The notes under the pieces are model-generated. The model was not told where the DNA came from, made no database searches, and worked only from the letters and a program-made list of their open reading frames with translations. Made by a program: the position numbers and the translations under genes. This document shows positions 46,601-56,787 of a DNA stretch of 64,000 nucleotides, piece by piece. Position 1 is the stretch's first letter, and every line of letters begins with the position of its first letter. Origin of the DNA: Cymbidium sinense (taxonomy: Eukaryota; Streptophyta; Magnoliopsida; Asparagales; Orchidaceae); assembly GCA_021442155.1 (NCBI GenBank), contig JAKCPB010001418.1, positions 102,751 through 166,750 of the forward strand, in the 5' to 3' direction.

Positions 46601-48450
46601 TTTCACCTCCCATGGGTCATGACCGACCCATCCACCGCTTGGGTCAGGTTGGGTAATGTCCTAGGTGCCTAGGTAGACCATTTAGAGAGTACCAAGTGGC
46701 CAAGGAATGGAAATGTCCACTTACATGGGTGATTTGTCTCATGTGATACCCTTGACCTAAGGGTAGAATGATCATTTGGCATTTGATTTGATTTGGGCAG
46801 ATTTGAAATGAGCCAAATGTGGGTTAGCCAAAATTTTAAGTCAATTGGAGTTGATTTGGTTAGGTTTGACTCAATTTGACTCATTTAGGTCAAATTGGGT
46901 TAGGTTGGGTCAAGTCTTGGTCAAATTAGGTCAAACCAAGGGTTCAGTCAAGTTCATATGATCATTTGGGATGTTTTGGTTCAATTAGTTTGGTTTAGTT
47001 TGGTTTAGATTCAACTTTGGCTCATTTGAATTCATTTGGGTCAAATGGGTTAAGTTGACTAATTTGATCAAATTGGACAAATTGGCTTGGGTTGGGTGTT
47101 GGTTTGGGTGTAGTTGACCATTTGAAGATGATTGTAGGCATTGGTTTCAATTAATTTTGATTTGGTTTTGATTTAGGACAACTTCAACCTTTAGGACAAT
47201 TTGGGCTAAGTAGGTTAATTGGGTTCAATTGGGTCCAATCATGGTTTTGGTCAAGTTCAATAATCAATTTGGAATGAACTTGAGCCATTGGTTGTAATCA
47301 ATTTGATTATATTTTGATTTGATGCAATTTGGTCTTTTAGGTCAATTTGGGTCAACTTGGAGGGCCAATTGGGTTTGGATTGAGTAAATTGAAGGTCAAC
47401 TCATATTCAAATATTGATTTTGATTTGGTATGAATCATTGGTTTCAAGGGATTTGCTTAGGTTGCAATTTGATTATTGGGTTCATATGGGTTAAGGGGTT
47501 GACTTGGTCAAATGACCAAGTTTACTTTGATTTGTGATTGATCAACCTAAGGTGATCAACAATCATGATGGGAGGTTTTGATGGGCTTGGTTCAATCCAA
47601 TTTGGGTAGGATTAGAACAAAATGCCATATCAAATTGGCCACTTTGGGTCTTAGTGGACCAATTAGGTTTAGTTGGCTTGATTTTGGGTTGAGTTTGATT
47701 TAGTTGAGTTTATATATGGATTTGGGATTGATATATTCAATTTCAATTAGTTTCAAATGGGTTTTGGTTCATTTGAACATTTCAAGTCAAAAGGGTTAAG
47801 TTGGGTTGGACTTTGGTTTATTTTGGTTTGGCTTGATGATTGTAGATTTCATTTATATTTCTAAATTTGATTGAAGGTATGATTGATTCATGAGAAAATC
47901 AATTGAATTTGGGTTTTGGAATGAAGGAATTTGACTAAGTCCATGGAGTTGGGTCATGTAGCTTGATTTGATTTGGTTTGATTTAGTTTTGATGATTTAA
48001 ATGTATATTTTATTTAAATTTTTGTGAATATGATTGAAAATATGATTGACTTACGAGAAAATGAATTGAGTTTAACTTGATTTGGATTAAGATTTGGCTA
48101 AGTCCATGGGATAGGTCATATATGGATGGGTTTAGATTTAATTTTATTTAGTTTGATTTAGTTTTGATCATTTGAATGTAGATTTAATTTATATTTAGTA
48201 AGATGATTCAAGATATAAATTTATTATGAGAAAATCAATTGATTTTGGATTGATTTGGATTAAGATTTGGCTAAGTCCATGGGATAGGTCATATGGCTTA
48301 CGAAGGGTTTCAAATTTAGATTTGATCATGGGCTTCAACAATTTGGTTTGAAATTTTGAGTTTGTATTTGGATTTGAATTTGATGTTTGAATTGAACTTG
48401 AGGTTTGGTTTGAGAAGGTGAACATGAATTCAATTTAGGTTGTAGGGTAG
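46600..48450 (+). repeat. T/G-rich low-complexity stretch (GGTCAAATTGG / TTGATTTGG)
   Basis: For about 1.8 kb the + strand is a decayed mix of TTGGGTCAA, GGTCAAATT, TTGATTTGG and GGTTAAGTTGG words without long open frames. It precedes the protease remnant on the same strand and may be the element's leader or an old gag region that has lost coding. It is distinct in unit and composition from the telomere-like repeat. Confidence 0.65.
47830..48300 (+). repeat. Short tandem repeat, three units of about 165-175 bp
   Basis: Landmarks recur three times in order: GAGAAAATCAATTGAATTT near 47892, its variant near 48055 and again near 48227; CTAAGTCCATGG at about 47935, 48098 and 48273, followed each time by a GGTCAT word. 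Between them lies TTGATTTAGTTTTGAT(C/G)AT. Units differ by scattered changes and small indels. Confidence 0.75.
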
Positions 48451-48659
48451 GTGGATTATCTTAATCCCTAAGGCATAGCTAATCCAATGGTTATCCCTTC
48501 TAAGTATTTAGGCTTAGGTTAAGTGTTTACCTAATTGTTAGAAGTGTCTTACGACTAGGGAAGTCTTAATGTCTAGAAGACTCCTAAGTCTAAGATGGGA
48601 AGATTGAATTCACACTCCAAAAGTGAGGTCAACAGGCCTTAGGCTCCATAGTGATGCCC

Positions 48660-48900
48660 TTGGAGATAGATGATTGGAAGATGAAAACATAGTTTCACAT
48701 TATAGACTCGGACACATCTTTCAAAGCTTTGTTTAGGCGACCATGGATACATGAGAACAACATAGTTCCATCCTCTCTACATAAGTGTATGAAGTTTGTG
48801 AGAGGTCAGATCATCTACTATGTCAAAGGAGATCTTCAGCCATTTACAGTTCACGAGGTCGACATATATGAGGATGTGGCTTACTATCTCGCTTAAAATA
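48660..48900 (+). pseudogene. Ty3/gypsy protease C-terminal remnant
   Basis: One frame reads DSDTSFKALFRRPWIHEN, then NIVPSSLHKCMKFVRG and YYVKGDLQPFTVHEVDIYED. This is the conserved end of the plant Ty3/gypsy aspartic protease region (the LLGRPWIH...PSSLHQ...KF block). The first Gly-Arg of that block is changed (LFRRPW). The catalytic D-S/T-G triad upstream is not found. A lysine-rich stretch follows at 48930-49030, then broken sequence. Confidence 0.8.
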
Positions 48901-49479
48901 AACAAGTCTATTCTCGCAAACTTGGCCAAAGTTTAAAAATAAAAAAGAAAAGAAAAGATAAAGATAAAAGAAATATAAAAGAAAAAAGAAAAGAAAGAGA
49001 AAATGAAAAAAAGAAAATAAAAGGGAGCAGAAAAAGACTTGGAGGAGGAAGTGGAGCCTGACATTAGATTCCACACATAGTTTGTTACTCCATTCGAACA
49101 TATGGGTAGGATGACCTGACCTCCACCAAGCAAAGGAAGAGGCCAATTCAGAGGTAGTCCTAGGGGTGGATAACCTCCTTATTGGCCACCCAATAGAAGA
49201 TATGTCCCAGCAACCATGAGTACACTTGCTATCCATATAGACTTAGAATCTAGTTCCTAGGATGAGTCTTATATGGTTAGCAGACTAGCTAGCTCTTTTC
49301 AATAGTATATTTCCTTAGAGGTGACACTTGAGCCAGATAGTGATGAAGACAGAACCAAAGCATAAGTATCCAAGCCTATATGTGAAACAGTTAGGCATCG
49401 GTTGGAACCTTAGCTCTAACCCACTTTCCTCTCAAAAGGAGGGTTTGGTAGTTAAGGAAGCCCTAAGTCATCCACAAGT

Positions 49480-49930
49480 GTGAATACTGGAGGTTCTTTA
49501 GGAGCATCATGTTCAAGTCAAGAAGTTGATGTAGAACTTGAGAATGATTCATATAAAGTATTAATAGAATTACCTTTTAATTGGTACTTTCCTTGTGTCC
49601 ATAATTTAGTAAAGAAAGGGTTAACCCGACATACTTGGTCAAATCACAGGTCAGACAACTTCGAAAGAATATGGAAGAACAAATACAAAAGCTCTCAATC
49701 AAGACCAGACTGATTGTACATTGGGTCAGTGATGATGATTACAGCATCTCATTATTTGAAATCGATATGTTCTTTTCAAATCACATTAACTCATATGAGG
49801 ATGCTAGAAACTTAGATGATCCAGATGATTTTGAAGTCAAAGATGCACCACCAGAGTTCAAACAAGAGATCAAGTCAACCATCGATGAGCTCAAGGAAAT
49901 CAACTTAGGAGCATTAGTTCTTTGTTGAAT
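49480..49930 (+). pseudogene. Pre-RT segment of the gypsy polyprotein
   Basis: Two overlapping frames (49480-49713 and 49635-49928) carry sequence that leads into RT in these elements. The second ends DDFEVKDAPPEFKQEIKSTI followed by DELKEINLGALVLC and a stop; this fits the segment 'PPEFK..I..LL.E..D.FAW' just before RT. The switch between the frames marks an indel at about 49650-49700. Confidence 0.65.
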
Positions 49931-50002
49931 GAAATTGAAACCAATGACTTAGTTAGGCTATTGACTGAGTTTAAGGACTTCTTTGCATGGAGTTAAGAAG
50001 AG

Positions 50003-50830
50003 ATGCTTAGATTGGCTTCTGATGTAGTGGTCCATAAATTAGCAATAGAGCCTACTACTAACCCTACCAAGCAAACTCCTAGATACATACGATTAGACAT
50101 AGAACAACATATCATTTCTAAAGTCAAGAAATTGATCGATGCTAGCTTCAAGAAAGAAAAATATACAGTTGTGCATCATCCCAATTAAGAAAAGAATTGC
50201 CAAATTCACATATGCATTAATTTTAGGAATTTAAATAAGCATGCCCAAAAGATGAATTTCCACTACCAATCCCAGGCGATGGTGGATATTGCCTCATTTC
50301 ATGTCTTCTATTTCATGGATGGCTCATCAGATATAACCAAATAAAGATGACCCTGAAGTTGAAAGAAACACTACTTTTAGAACCCGATCAGATTCTTTTT
50401 TATATAAGGTCATGCCTTACCTTAAAATACCAGTGCTACATACCAGTGAGCTATGACTAAAATCTTTGATGAACTCATTCATCATCAAGTTGAGTGCTAT
50501 GTCAAGGATCTCTTAGTCAAAAGTAGAGAAAGGAAGACCATCTCTTTAACTAGAGAGTAGTTTTTGAATAATTAAGACAATTTAACCTCAAAATAAACCC
50601 CCTGAAGTGTGCATTCAGAGTAGCATTAGGAATATTCCTTGGGTTTGTTGTTCAACATCAGGGAATAAAAATCGATCTGACGAAGATCAAGGTGATATTA
50701 GAAATTCCATGCCCTAAAAGTTTAACTCAACTCAGATCATTCGAAGGGCGGTTGGCATATCTAAGATGCTTTATATCCAACCTATTGGCAAGATGTCAGC
50801 CATTCTAAACACTTGTCAAAAATGATATCA
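50003..50830 (+). pseudogene. Ty3/gypsy reverse transcriptase remnant; YVDD reads YVKD
   Basis: RT begins at about 50003 with VVHKLAIEPTTNPTKQTPRY, the usual entry to plant Ty3/gypsy RT, followed by IEQHIISKVKKLIDASF. Further pieces lie in shifting frames: HICINFRNLNK at about 50205, FMDGSS (first catalytic Asp region) at about 50310, ATYQ near 50430, and ECYVKDLLVKSRE at 50492-50530, where the catalytic motif YVDD has become YVKD. FEGRLAYLRCFISNLLARCQ at about 50740 closes the domain. Several stops and indels occur. Confidence 0.85.
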
Positions 50831-51290
50831 AGTTCAAATTGGATGATAAGTGTGAGCATGCCTTTGAAGACATCAAGCATTACGATGACTTGGTTCTAGC
50901 ATATCGGCAAGCTCATACTTTACTTGCTGTGTTAGATGACTCCCTTAGTGCTTTGTTGGCCCAAGCCAATGACAAAGGAAAGGAAAACACACTCTACTAC
51001 CTCAACCATCATCTAATCCCTACTGAGGCTAATTATCCACCCATTGAGAAGCATTGCCTAGCTTTGATCTTTGCATCCCAAAAACTAAACCACTGCATGC
51101 TTCCTCATATGGTGGACTTAATCTCTAGGATCAATCCACTATAATATCTAATGACATGGCTGACACTATCTGGACGGTTGGCATGATGGTCCATGACCCT
51201 CTCGTAGTTTGAAATTACCATTGTACCCCTTCGTGTGGTGAAAGGACAAGCGCTAGCGGATTTCATAGCAGCACACCCACTTCTTGCTTA
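50831..51290 (+). pseudogene. First RNase H domain of the gypsy element
   Basis: The 101-codon frame at 50839-51144 shows DDKCEHAFEDIK, VLDDSLSALLAQANDKGKEN, LYYLNHHLIPTEANYPPIEK and CLALIFASQKLNHCMLPHMV, a clear match in order to the RNase H attached to plant Ty3/gypsy RT. It breaks, and the domain end is seen at about 51238 as KGQALADFIAAHP, which in Tat-type elements joins the two RNase H domains. Confidence 0.87.
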
Positions 51291-51339
51291 CTCTCCGCTT
51301 AGTGATGATCTCCTCGATGAACAAATCTTGAACTTAAGG

Positions 51340-51957
51340 GATACTAGCATTCACCACTAGGATATGTACTTTGATGGTGACTTCCTCTCAAAGGAGAAGA
51401 ACCACAATCTACTATTCAAGAAAGGTAGGAATAGTTCTCTTAACTCGGGAGTGATGTGATGATATTCTCAAATCATGTCAATCTTGCACCAAAAATAAAG
51501 CTAAATATGAGGCTCGATTGTCGATGCAGGTTAAGTTACTCACGAGCATCCAAAACATCAACATTTTTGGGGATTCTCAATTTGTTATCAACCAAATTGT
51601 TGGGTCCTATAAGGTTATATAGCCCAAGCTAAATCACTACCATAAGTACACCATAGAGTCATTGGCCCAAATCCTAGAAGTTACCATCTATAAGATTCCT
51701 CGAGGAGAGAATGTCATAAAGTATGCTTTAGCCAAGTTTGCTAAGGAGTTGGAATGTCCAGAGGATGATTCCATATTAATAAAGGTCCAACATAGACAAG
51801 TCTTATCCCTTATTGATATTGAACTTATCAAAAAGTACTCTCTTGAAGGGGAGGTTGCCATTACCAAGAAAGATGAGAAGTTAGATTGGAGGCAACCATT
51901 CATAGATTACCTAAATAAAGGAAAACTACCTCAAGAGAAGTCCAAGCCCATCAGATG
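51340..51957 (+). pseudogene. Second, archaeal-like RNase H of the Tat type
   Basis: After the KGQALADF linker, MYFDGDF at about 51364 is the first catalytic Asp region of the extra RNase H. KAKYEARLSMQVKLL at about 51500 holds the Glu region, FGDSQFVINQIVGSYKV near 51562 the next Asp region, and IPRGENVIKYALAKFAKELE (51692-51751) the last. Frames 51662-51958 are open. Presence of this second RNase H is known mainly from the Tat lineage of plant Ty3/gypsy elements. The opposite-strand frame 51688-51903 is a shadow. Confidence 0.85.
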
Positions 51958-52330
51958 AAGCAAAGAGAACTCTTATGGATGGTGCCTTGTACTAGTGATC
52001 TTTCGATCATATATGGTTACGTTATTTAGATAAGCATGAAGCTTGTAAGATTGATCAAATTTTACTCAAGATTATGTGGAGCCAACCAATCGGTTTGAAG
52101 ATGAAAGCCAAGATCAGAGACTAAGATACTATAATGATGATCAAAGATTGTATGGATATGACTGATGCCACCAATGTCAAATACACAATGGGTCCTACAC
52201 CAACCACTCAACATTCTACATCATACATTGGTCTCAGCCTCGTGGATGTGCGGTTCAAGTCCATAATTTAGTAGGGTTTGAGGTATAGCTTTGTGGTCCT
52301 TGTACTAGTCCAAAACATATAAACAAAAAA
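51958..52330 (+). pseudogene. Start of gypsy integrase (zinc-binding remnant)
   Basis: The sequence shows MIKDCMDM at about 52138 and, in a neighbouring frame, CHQCQIHNGSYTNHST. This resembles the C-x2-C half of the integrase zinc finger and what follows it in Tat-type elements. The catalytic core (D,D35E) is not found; coding is lost after about 52330. Confidence 0.6.
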
Positions 52331-53300
52331 AATATTCACTATGGATTAGGAGGACACCCCTAATGGTACCATTTAGCATGTTTTATCTTTAGAACAGGAA
52401 CTCCATAATCTTTACTCTTGAGTTGATATAAGTAACCAACATTCACTCAATTTGCCTTAAATCATTTTGTTTTGCTACAAGAATCACATCGATTGTTCCT
52501 ACTTTAGAAGATGTAAGTGTTACCTTCTTCCATCAAGTTGCATCGAAAGGCAACCCTTAGGTTGGCTAGCTCTACCATAGCCAATTATCCCTTGAAAGTA
52601 ATCGAGATAGGACAAATCGATATAACACTTTCTCGGTGGTCCTTTGAACATGGTCCAATTAGATCTAAAATTTGATAGCTCACATCCCACAGATATGCCT
52701 TATTTCAAAATCAAACTAACCAAAATAAGCTATATTAAATCACATGAAAGTTAAAATTAATCCCGATTGCTTTGAGGTGACATAAGATTTTAGTAGCAGT
52801 AACCCAGGTCATCAAACCATCCTCTAGTGAGCCAAATTAAATTCAAAACCAACCTCCATGGAATTAAACCAAATCCCATAGAGTCCATATCAAAGAAATC
52901 AAACTCTTATCCCCTGGATACATCCCCAAATATATCAATGAAATCAAACTCAAATCTCAATACTGATAGAGAACATTTATTGAGAGGTTCATATACCCAA
53001 TCTCGAAACTTGAGCATATCTTTGCGATATGCCTCACACCAATTAAAATAAAGAAATTAGATTGATCTTAATAAGTGGATTATAGATTCTTATCCTTGGA
53101 ATCTTCTTTCCATATATAATTAAATCAAATTCAAACCTTATCCCATGATTTTCTTCTTCTGCCTCGACAGCTCATATCATGTTTAGGTGTGTAATTGCGG
53201 ATCTCCCTCCATGTCCTTGACATGTAATTTTCATCAAATCTTATTTCTTCTCTTATGCACACTTATAATACATCAACTAAAAGCCTAATAATATATTCAT
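52331..53300. other. Non-coding part of the island after pol
   Basis: Balanced to AT-rich DNA without recognised protein; short frames such as 52827-53051 show no family motif. It may include the decayed end of pol and the element's 3' untranslated part. Confidence 0.5.
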
Positions 53301-54650
53301 TTTCATAACATCATCTAAACATTGAAATCAATGTTTTATGATTTGTGATGGTGCAAGCATAAACTAACTATATAATATCTTGCTAAACATATTATAGTGT
53401 CAATTAACACACTATATTATATTATAATATATTGTGTTATATTATAATTTTCTATCATATAATATATTGTCTAACATAACACCTCATTAGAATAACTTAG
53501 AAGGAACAAATGACAAAATTTTCACAAAATATGAATAATGCTCATTTTGGATGTAAAATTTTTATTTTTCTATTAGAAATGGTACAAAATACATAATTTT
53601 GGTTTTTTTCTTGGTGTGTGTCATGAATTTGGATTCTTCCATCTCAACCTTCAAATTAATATTTTTGTGAGTTTTGACCCAATGTATTTACAAAAGTAAA
53701 ACATACAAAAATAATATAACATTTAGTCACCACCACATTCATATATATAGTTATATTGTATGTACATTATATTTTAATATGCATATAATGTATTATCTTA
53801 CATTGCTTAAAATGAATCACTTTAAGAAAAATTATAAAATTTGTTTGAAAAATGAACATTTATTTTGGATGCAAAATTTCATTCTTTAGATTAAATGACA
53901 CTAGCGCTTAGATGTTCCTAAAGCTTGATTTGGCCATCATCATAAACCTATAAATTTATTTATATATACCATACAAACTCTACATCATCACTATAATAAA
54001 CTAAATATGCTAAACAATGAGTAGTAATACATAATAGAATGCTATAATGTGCTACATTATGTTATGGCATCCTATATTATAATACACTATAAGGTATTAT
54101 ATTATATTTATGCATCACATGGATTGCTTAAGATAACAAAATCATAAAATTAGTCTAAATAATAAAAAAATATATATTTTAGTCATATCCTTTTTTTTTA
54201 AATTCAAATAATATATTATGATGCCATTCTCTACCTATTATGAATTTGGCCAAACTCCACCATTTTAAAGTTTAAATCAACATTTTATAAATAATTCTAG
54301 TGTAGGCTATTATGATAGTAAAATACTAAAGAATTTAAAATGCATGAACAATATATTATGATTTATGATGTTATACTATGCAACATATAATATTTATTTT
54401 GAACAAAAAATCTTTTCTTTTAGAGTTGGAGTACACCTTTGGTACTACTATTTACCACTTCAAATTTTACAAATTTGATTATCTAGTTTATTAAATCATT
54501 CTTATATGATTTATATTAATATAGACTAGGGACAATACCATAGTATACTAAAACATTTTAAAATATCTTATAACATCCAAAACACATCACTACATACTCA
54601 AATATATGGTACATTTGCTACTATAATATATTATTTATGATTTAGGTTAT
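53300..54650 (+). repeat. Decayed AT-rich tandem repeat, period about 310-320 bp
   Basis: Landmarks recur: TTTTGGATGTAAAATTTTTATT near 53555, TTTTGGATGCAAAATTTCATT near 53862 and a weaker form near 54170; TCATGAATTTGGATTCTTCC near 53623 and TTATGAATTTGGCCAAACTCC near 54238 (two periods apart). Palindromic AT runs (TATATTATAATATATT) lie between. A partial fourth unit seems present near 54360-54430. Tandem arrays in untranslated regions are known from Tat/Ogre elements, which fits the position. Confidence 0.6.
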
Positions 54651-54745
54651 TTAGGTATTCAAATCTTTAGTAAAGGAAAGTCTCAGACATTTCTTTGCTA
54701 CCATAACTATATGTTAGATTAGGTCATTCTTTAGATCTACTCTTA

Positions 54746-55007
54746 AACATCTTTACTAGGTTTTTTTAGGGTTTAATTTGTTTAGGGTTTTATTTTAGGT
54801 TAGTTTAGGGTTTAGGGTTTAGGTTGGGGTTTAGGGTTTAGGGTTTTAGCATTAATTTAGGTTGTAGGTTTATTGGGTTTATTATTTTAGGTTTGGGTTT
54901 AGTTTTAGGGTTTATATAAGGTTTAGGGTTTTGGGTTTAGGGTTTAAGGTTTATTTTAGGATTTAAGGTTTAATTTAAGTTTTAGGGTTAGAGTTTAGTG
55001 TTTAAGG
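54746..55007 (+). repeat. Telomere-like array between the island and GRP fragment 7
   Basis: GGG-rich decayed TTTAGGG repeat resumes at about 54755 and ends in a T-run at the GRP fragment. Confidence 0.88.
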
Positions 55008-55446
55008 TTTTTTTAAATAGAGAATAATTTTAGATTCAATAATTTTGCTTTTGATTTCATCAACCATTCAAGTTTTCTAACAAGCTTGACAAAGAAATAG
55101 CAACCATTAAAGATTAAAAAACCTAGATAAGTAGAACTATCTTTAATGTAAAACATTCCATAGCGGTGGATCAAATTATTCTTTAGTTTCTCATCCATCA
55201 AAGCCACCCACTCTCATAGTAGGATCATATATTATATAATCTTTCCTCTACTACCATATGGCTATAACCTCCATTGCTCCTCCGCCTAACCACCATGCTA
55301 TACAACCTCCATATCCATGAACACCATTAGATTCCCAACCATCACTACAATAATCATTGCCACCACCTTCGCCTCCATCACTAGATCTAAATTCATCCTA
55401 GTTGATGTTGATGTTCCTACGATCAAGGTTCTGCGCATTCTTAGGG
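55008..55446 (-). pseudogene. GRP fragment 7
   Basis: A seventh copy of the glycine-rich RNA-binding protein 3' fragment on the minus strand. It begins on + with a T-run and AAATAGAGAATAA (as in fragment 6), then 3' UTR landmarks, the tail region (CCTCTACTACCATATGGC, CCTCCATTGCTCCTCC, CCTCCATATCCATGAAC) and the RRM end (GATGTTGATGTTCCTACGATC), closing with GCGCATTCTTAGGGTTTA. The coding frame is broken. An open frame at 55013-55207 covers only the UTR side and is not the ancestral frame. Confidence 0.75.
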
Positions 55447-56721
55447 TTTAAGATTAGTTTAAGGTTTAGGTTTTACTGTAGTTTAGGGTTTAAGGTTTAG
55501 GGTTTGGGGTTTAGGGTTTAGGGTTTGTATTTATTTTAAATTTAGGAGTTTAGGGTTTGGGGTTTGGGTTTTTTATGGTTTTAAGTTTATTTATTTTAGT
55601 GTTTTAGGGTTTAGGTTTATAGTTTAGGTTTAGATTTAGGGTTAGTTTAAGATTTAGATTTAGGGTTTAATTTTAGGTTTAGATGGTTTTATTACTTAGG
55701 GTTATAGGTTTAGTTGTACACTTAGGTTAGGGTTGATTTTAGGGTTTAGGGTTTAAGGTTTATTAGGGTTTAGGGTTTAGACATTTTAGGTTTAGGGTTT
55801 AGGGTTTATTTTTTTTTATTTAGGTTTAGGGTTTAGGGTTTAGGATTAGTTTAGGTTTATTTAAGGATTTAAAAAAATTAGTAGTTTAGAGTTTATTTAG
55901 TTTATTTTTTATTTATTTGAGTTTATTTTATTTTAATTTATTTAGGTTTAATTTTTATTTATTTATTTTTTTAGTTTATTTATTTTAGGTTTATTTTTAA
56001 TTTCTATTTATATTTTGTTTTAGGTTTAGGCTTTTTAGGTTTAGGTTTAGGTTTATTTTATTTTCTTAGTAGCTTTAGGTTTTATTTTATTTTATTTTTT
56101 AGGTTTATTTTTAGTTTAGGTTTAGGTTTATTTTAGTTTATTTTATTTTATTTAGTTTAGGGTTAGGTTTAGGTTTAGTTTATTTAGGTGTAGGTTTAGG
56201 TTTATTTATTTTAGGTATATTTTAGTTTAGGTTTATGTTTATTTTGTTTTATTTTTATTTTAGGTTTAGGTTTTTTTTAGTTTAGCATTTAGGTTTTATT
56301 TTTTATTTCTTTTTAGGTTTATTTTTTGGTTTAGGTTTTTATTTAATTTTATTTAATTTTTTATTTTAGTTTATTTTATTTTTATTTTACATTTAGTTTT
56401 TATTTTATTTATGTTTTTTTATTCTTAGGTTAATTTTATTTTATTTAGTTTAGTTTAGGTTTCTACTAATTTTATTTTAGTTTATTTTATTTTTATTTTT
56501 TTTTTAGTTTATGTTTAGTTTTATTTTATTTTATTTTTTTATTTTATTTAGTTGATTTAGGTTTTATTTAGTTTTTTTAGATTTTATTTAGTTTAGGTTT
56601 AGGTTTAGATTTTAGTTAGGTTTAGGGTTTAGGTTTAGTTTTATGTTTAGGGTTTAGGTTTAGGTTTTAGGTTTAGTTTAGGTTTAGTTTAGGGTTTAGG
56701 TTTAGTTTAGGTTTAGTTTAG

Positions 56722-56787
56722 GTTTAGGGTTTAGGGTTTAGGGTTTAGGTTTAGGGTTTAGGGTTTAGGGTTTAGGGTTTAGGGTTT
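56722..56787 (+). repeat. Best-preserved TTTAGGG run
   Basis: Nine or so consecutive units, all GGG except one that reads TTTAGG, make this the longest near-perfect plant telomere run I see in the window. Four or more G-triplets spaced by TTTA could form G-quadruplex on +. Confidence 0.85.

Larger units (their letters stand above)
45248..54745 (+). mobile_element. Non-telomeric island with a decayed Ty3/gypsy element of the Tat type
   Basis: A roughly 9.5-kb block with sharp edges against telomere-like repeat. From left to right: an unassigned 5' part, a T/G-rich low-complexity stretch with a short tandem repeat, remnants of protease, RT, RNase H, a second (archaeal-like) RNase H and an integrase zinc motif, all on +, then an AT-rich non-coding part with another tandem repeat. 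A second RNase H after the first, and the KGQALADFIAAHP linker, are known marks of the Tat (Ogre/Retand) branch. No LTR pair, PBS or integrase core is recognised, so the element is incomplete or its LTRs have diverged beyond what I can see. Confidence 0.75.

Noticed and set aside
46669..46884. 71-codon minus-strand frame, and similar at 48195-48425
   Set aside because: They lie in T/G-rich low-complexity repeat and show only repeat-like residue patterns.
48844..49236. Minus-strand Phe/Leu-rich frames with apparent membrane segment (also 48933-49133)
   Set aside because: They are antisense to the lysine-rich A-rich stretch of the gypsy element (48930-49030).
51688..51903. 71-codon minus-strand frame
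   Set aside because: Shadow of the second RNase H of the gypsy element.
52827..53889. Small + frames at 52827-53051 and 53674-53889
   Set aside because: AT-rich non-coding DNA, no family motif, and the second lies within the decayed tandem repeat.
45248..54745. LTR pair for the Tat-type element
   Set aside because: I searched both ends of the island by eye for a shared repeat and found none; the island is reported without LTRs.
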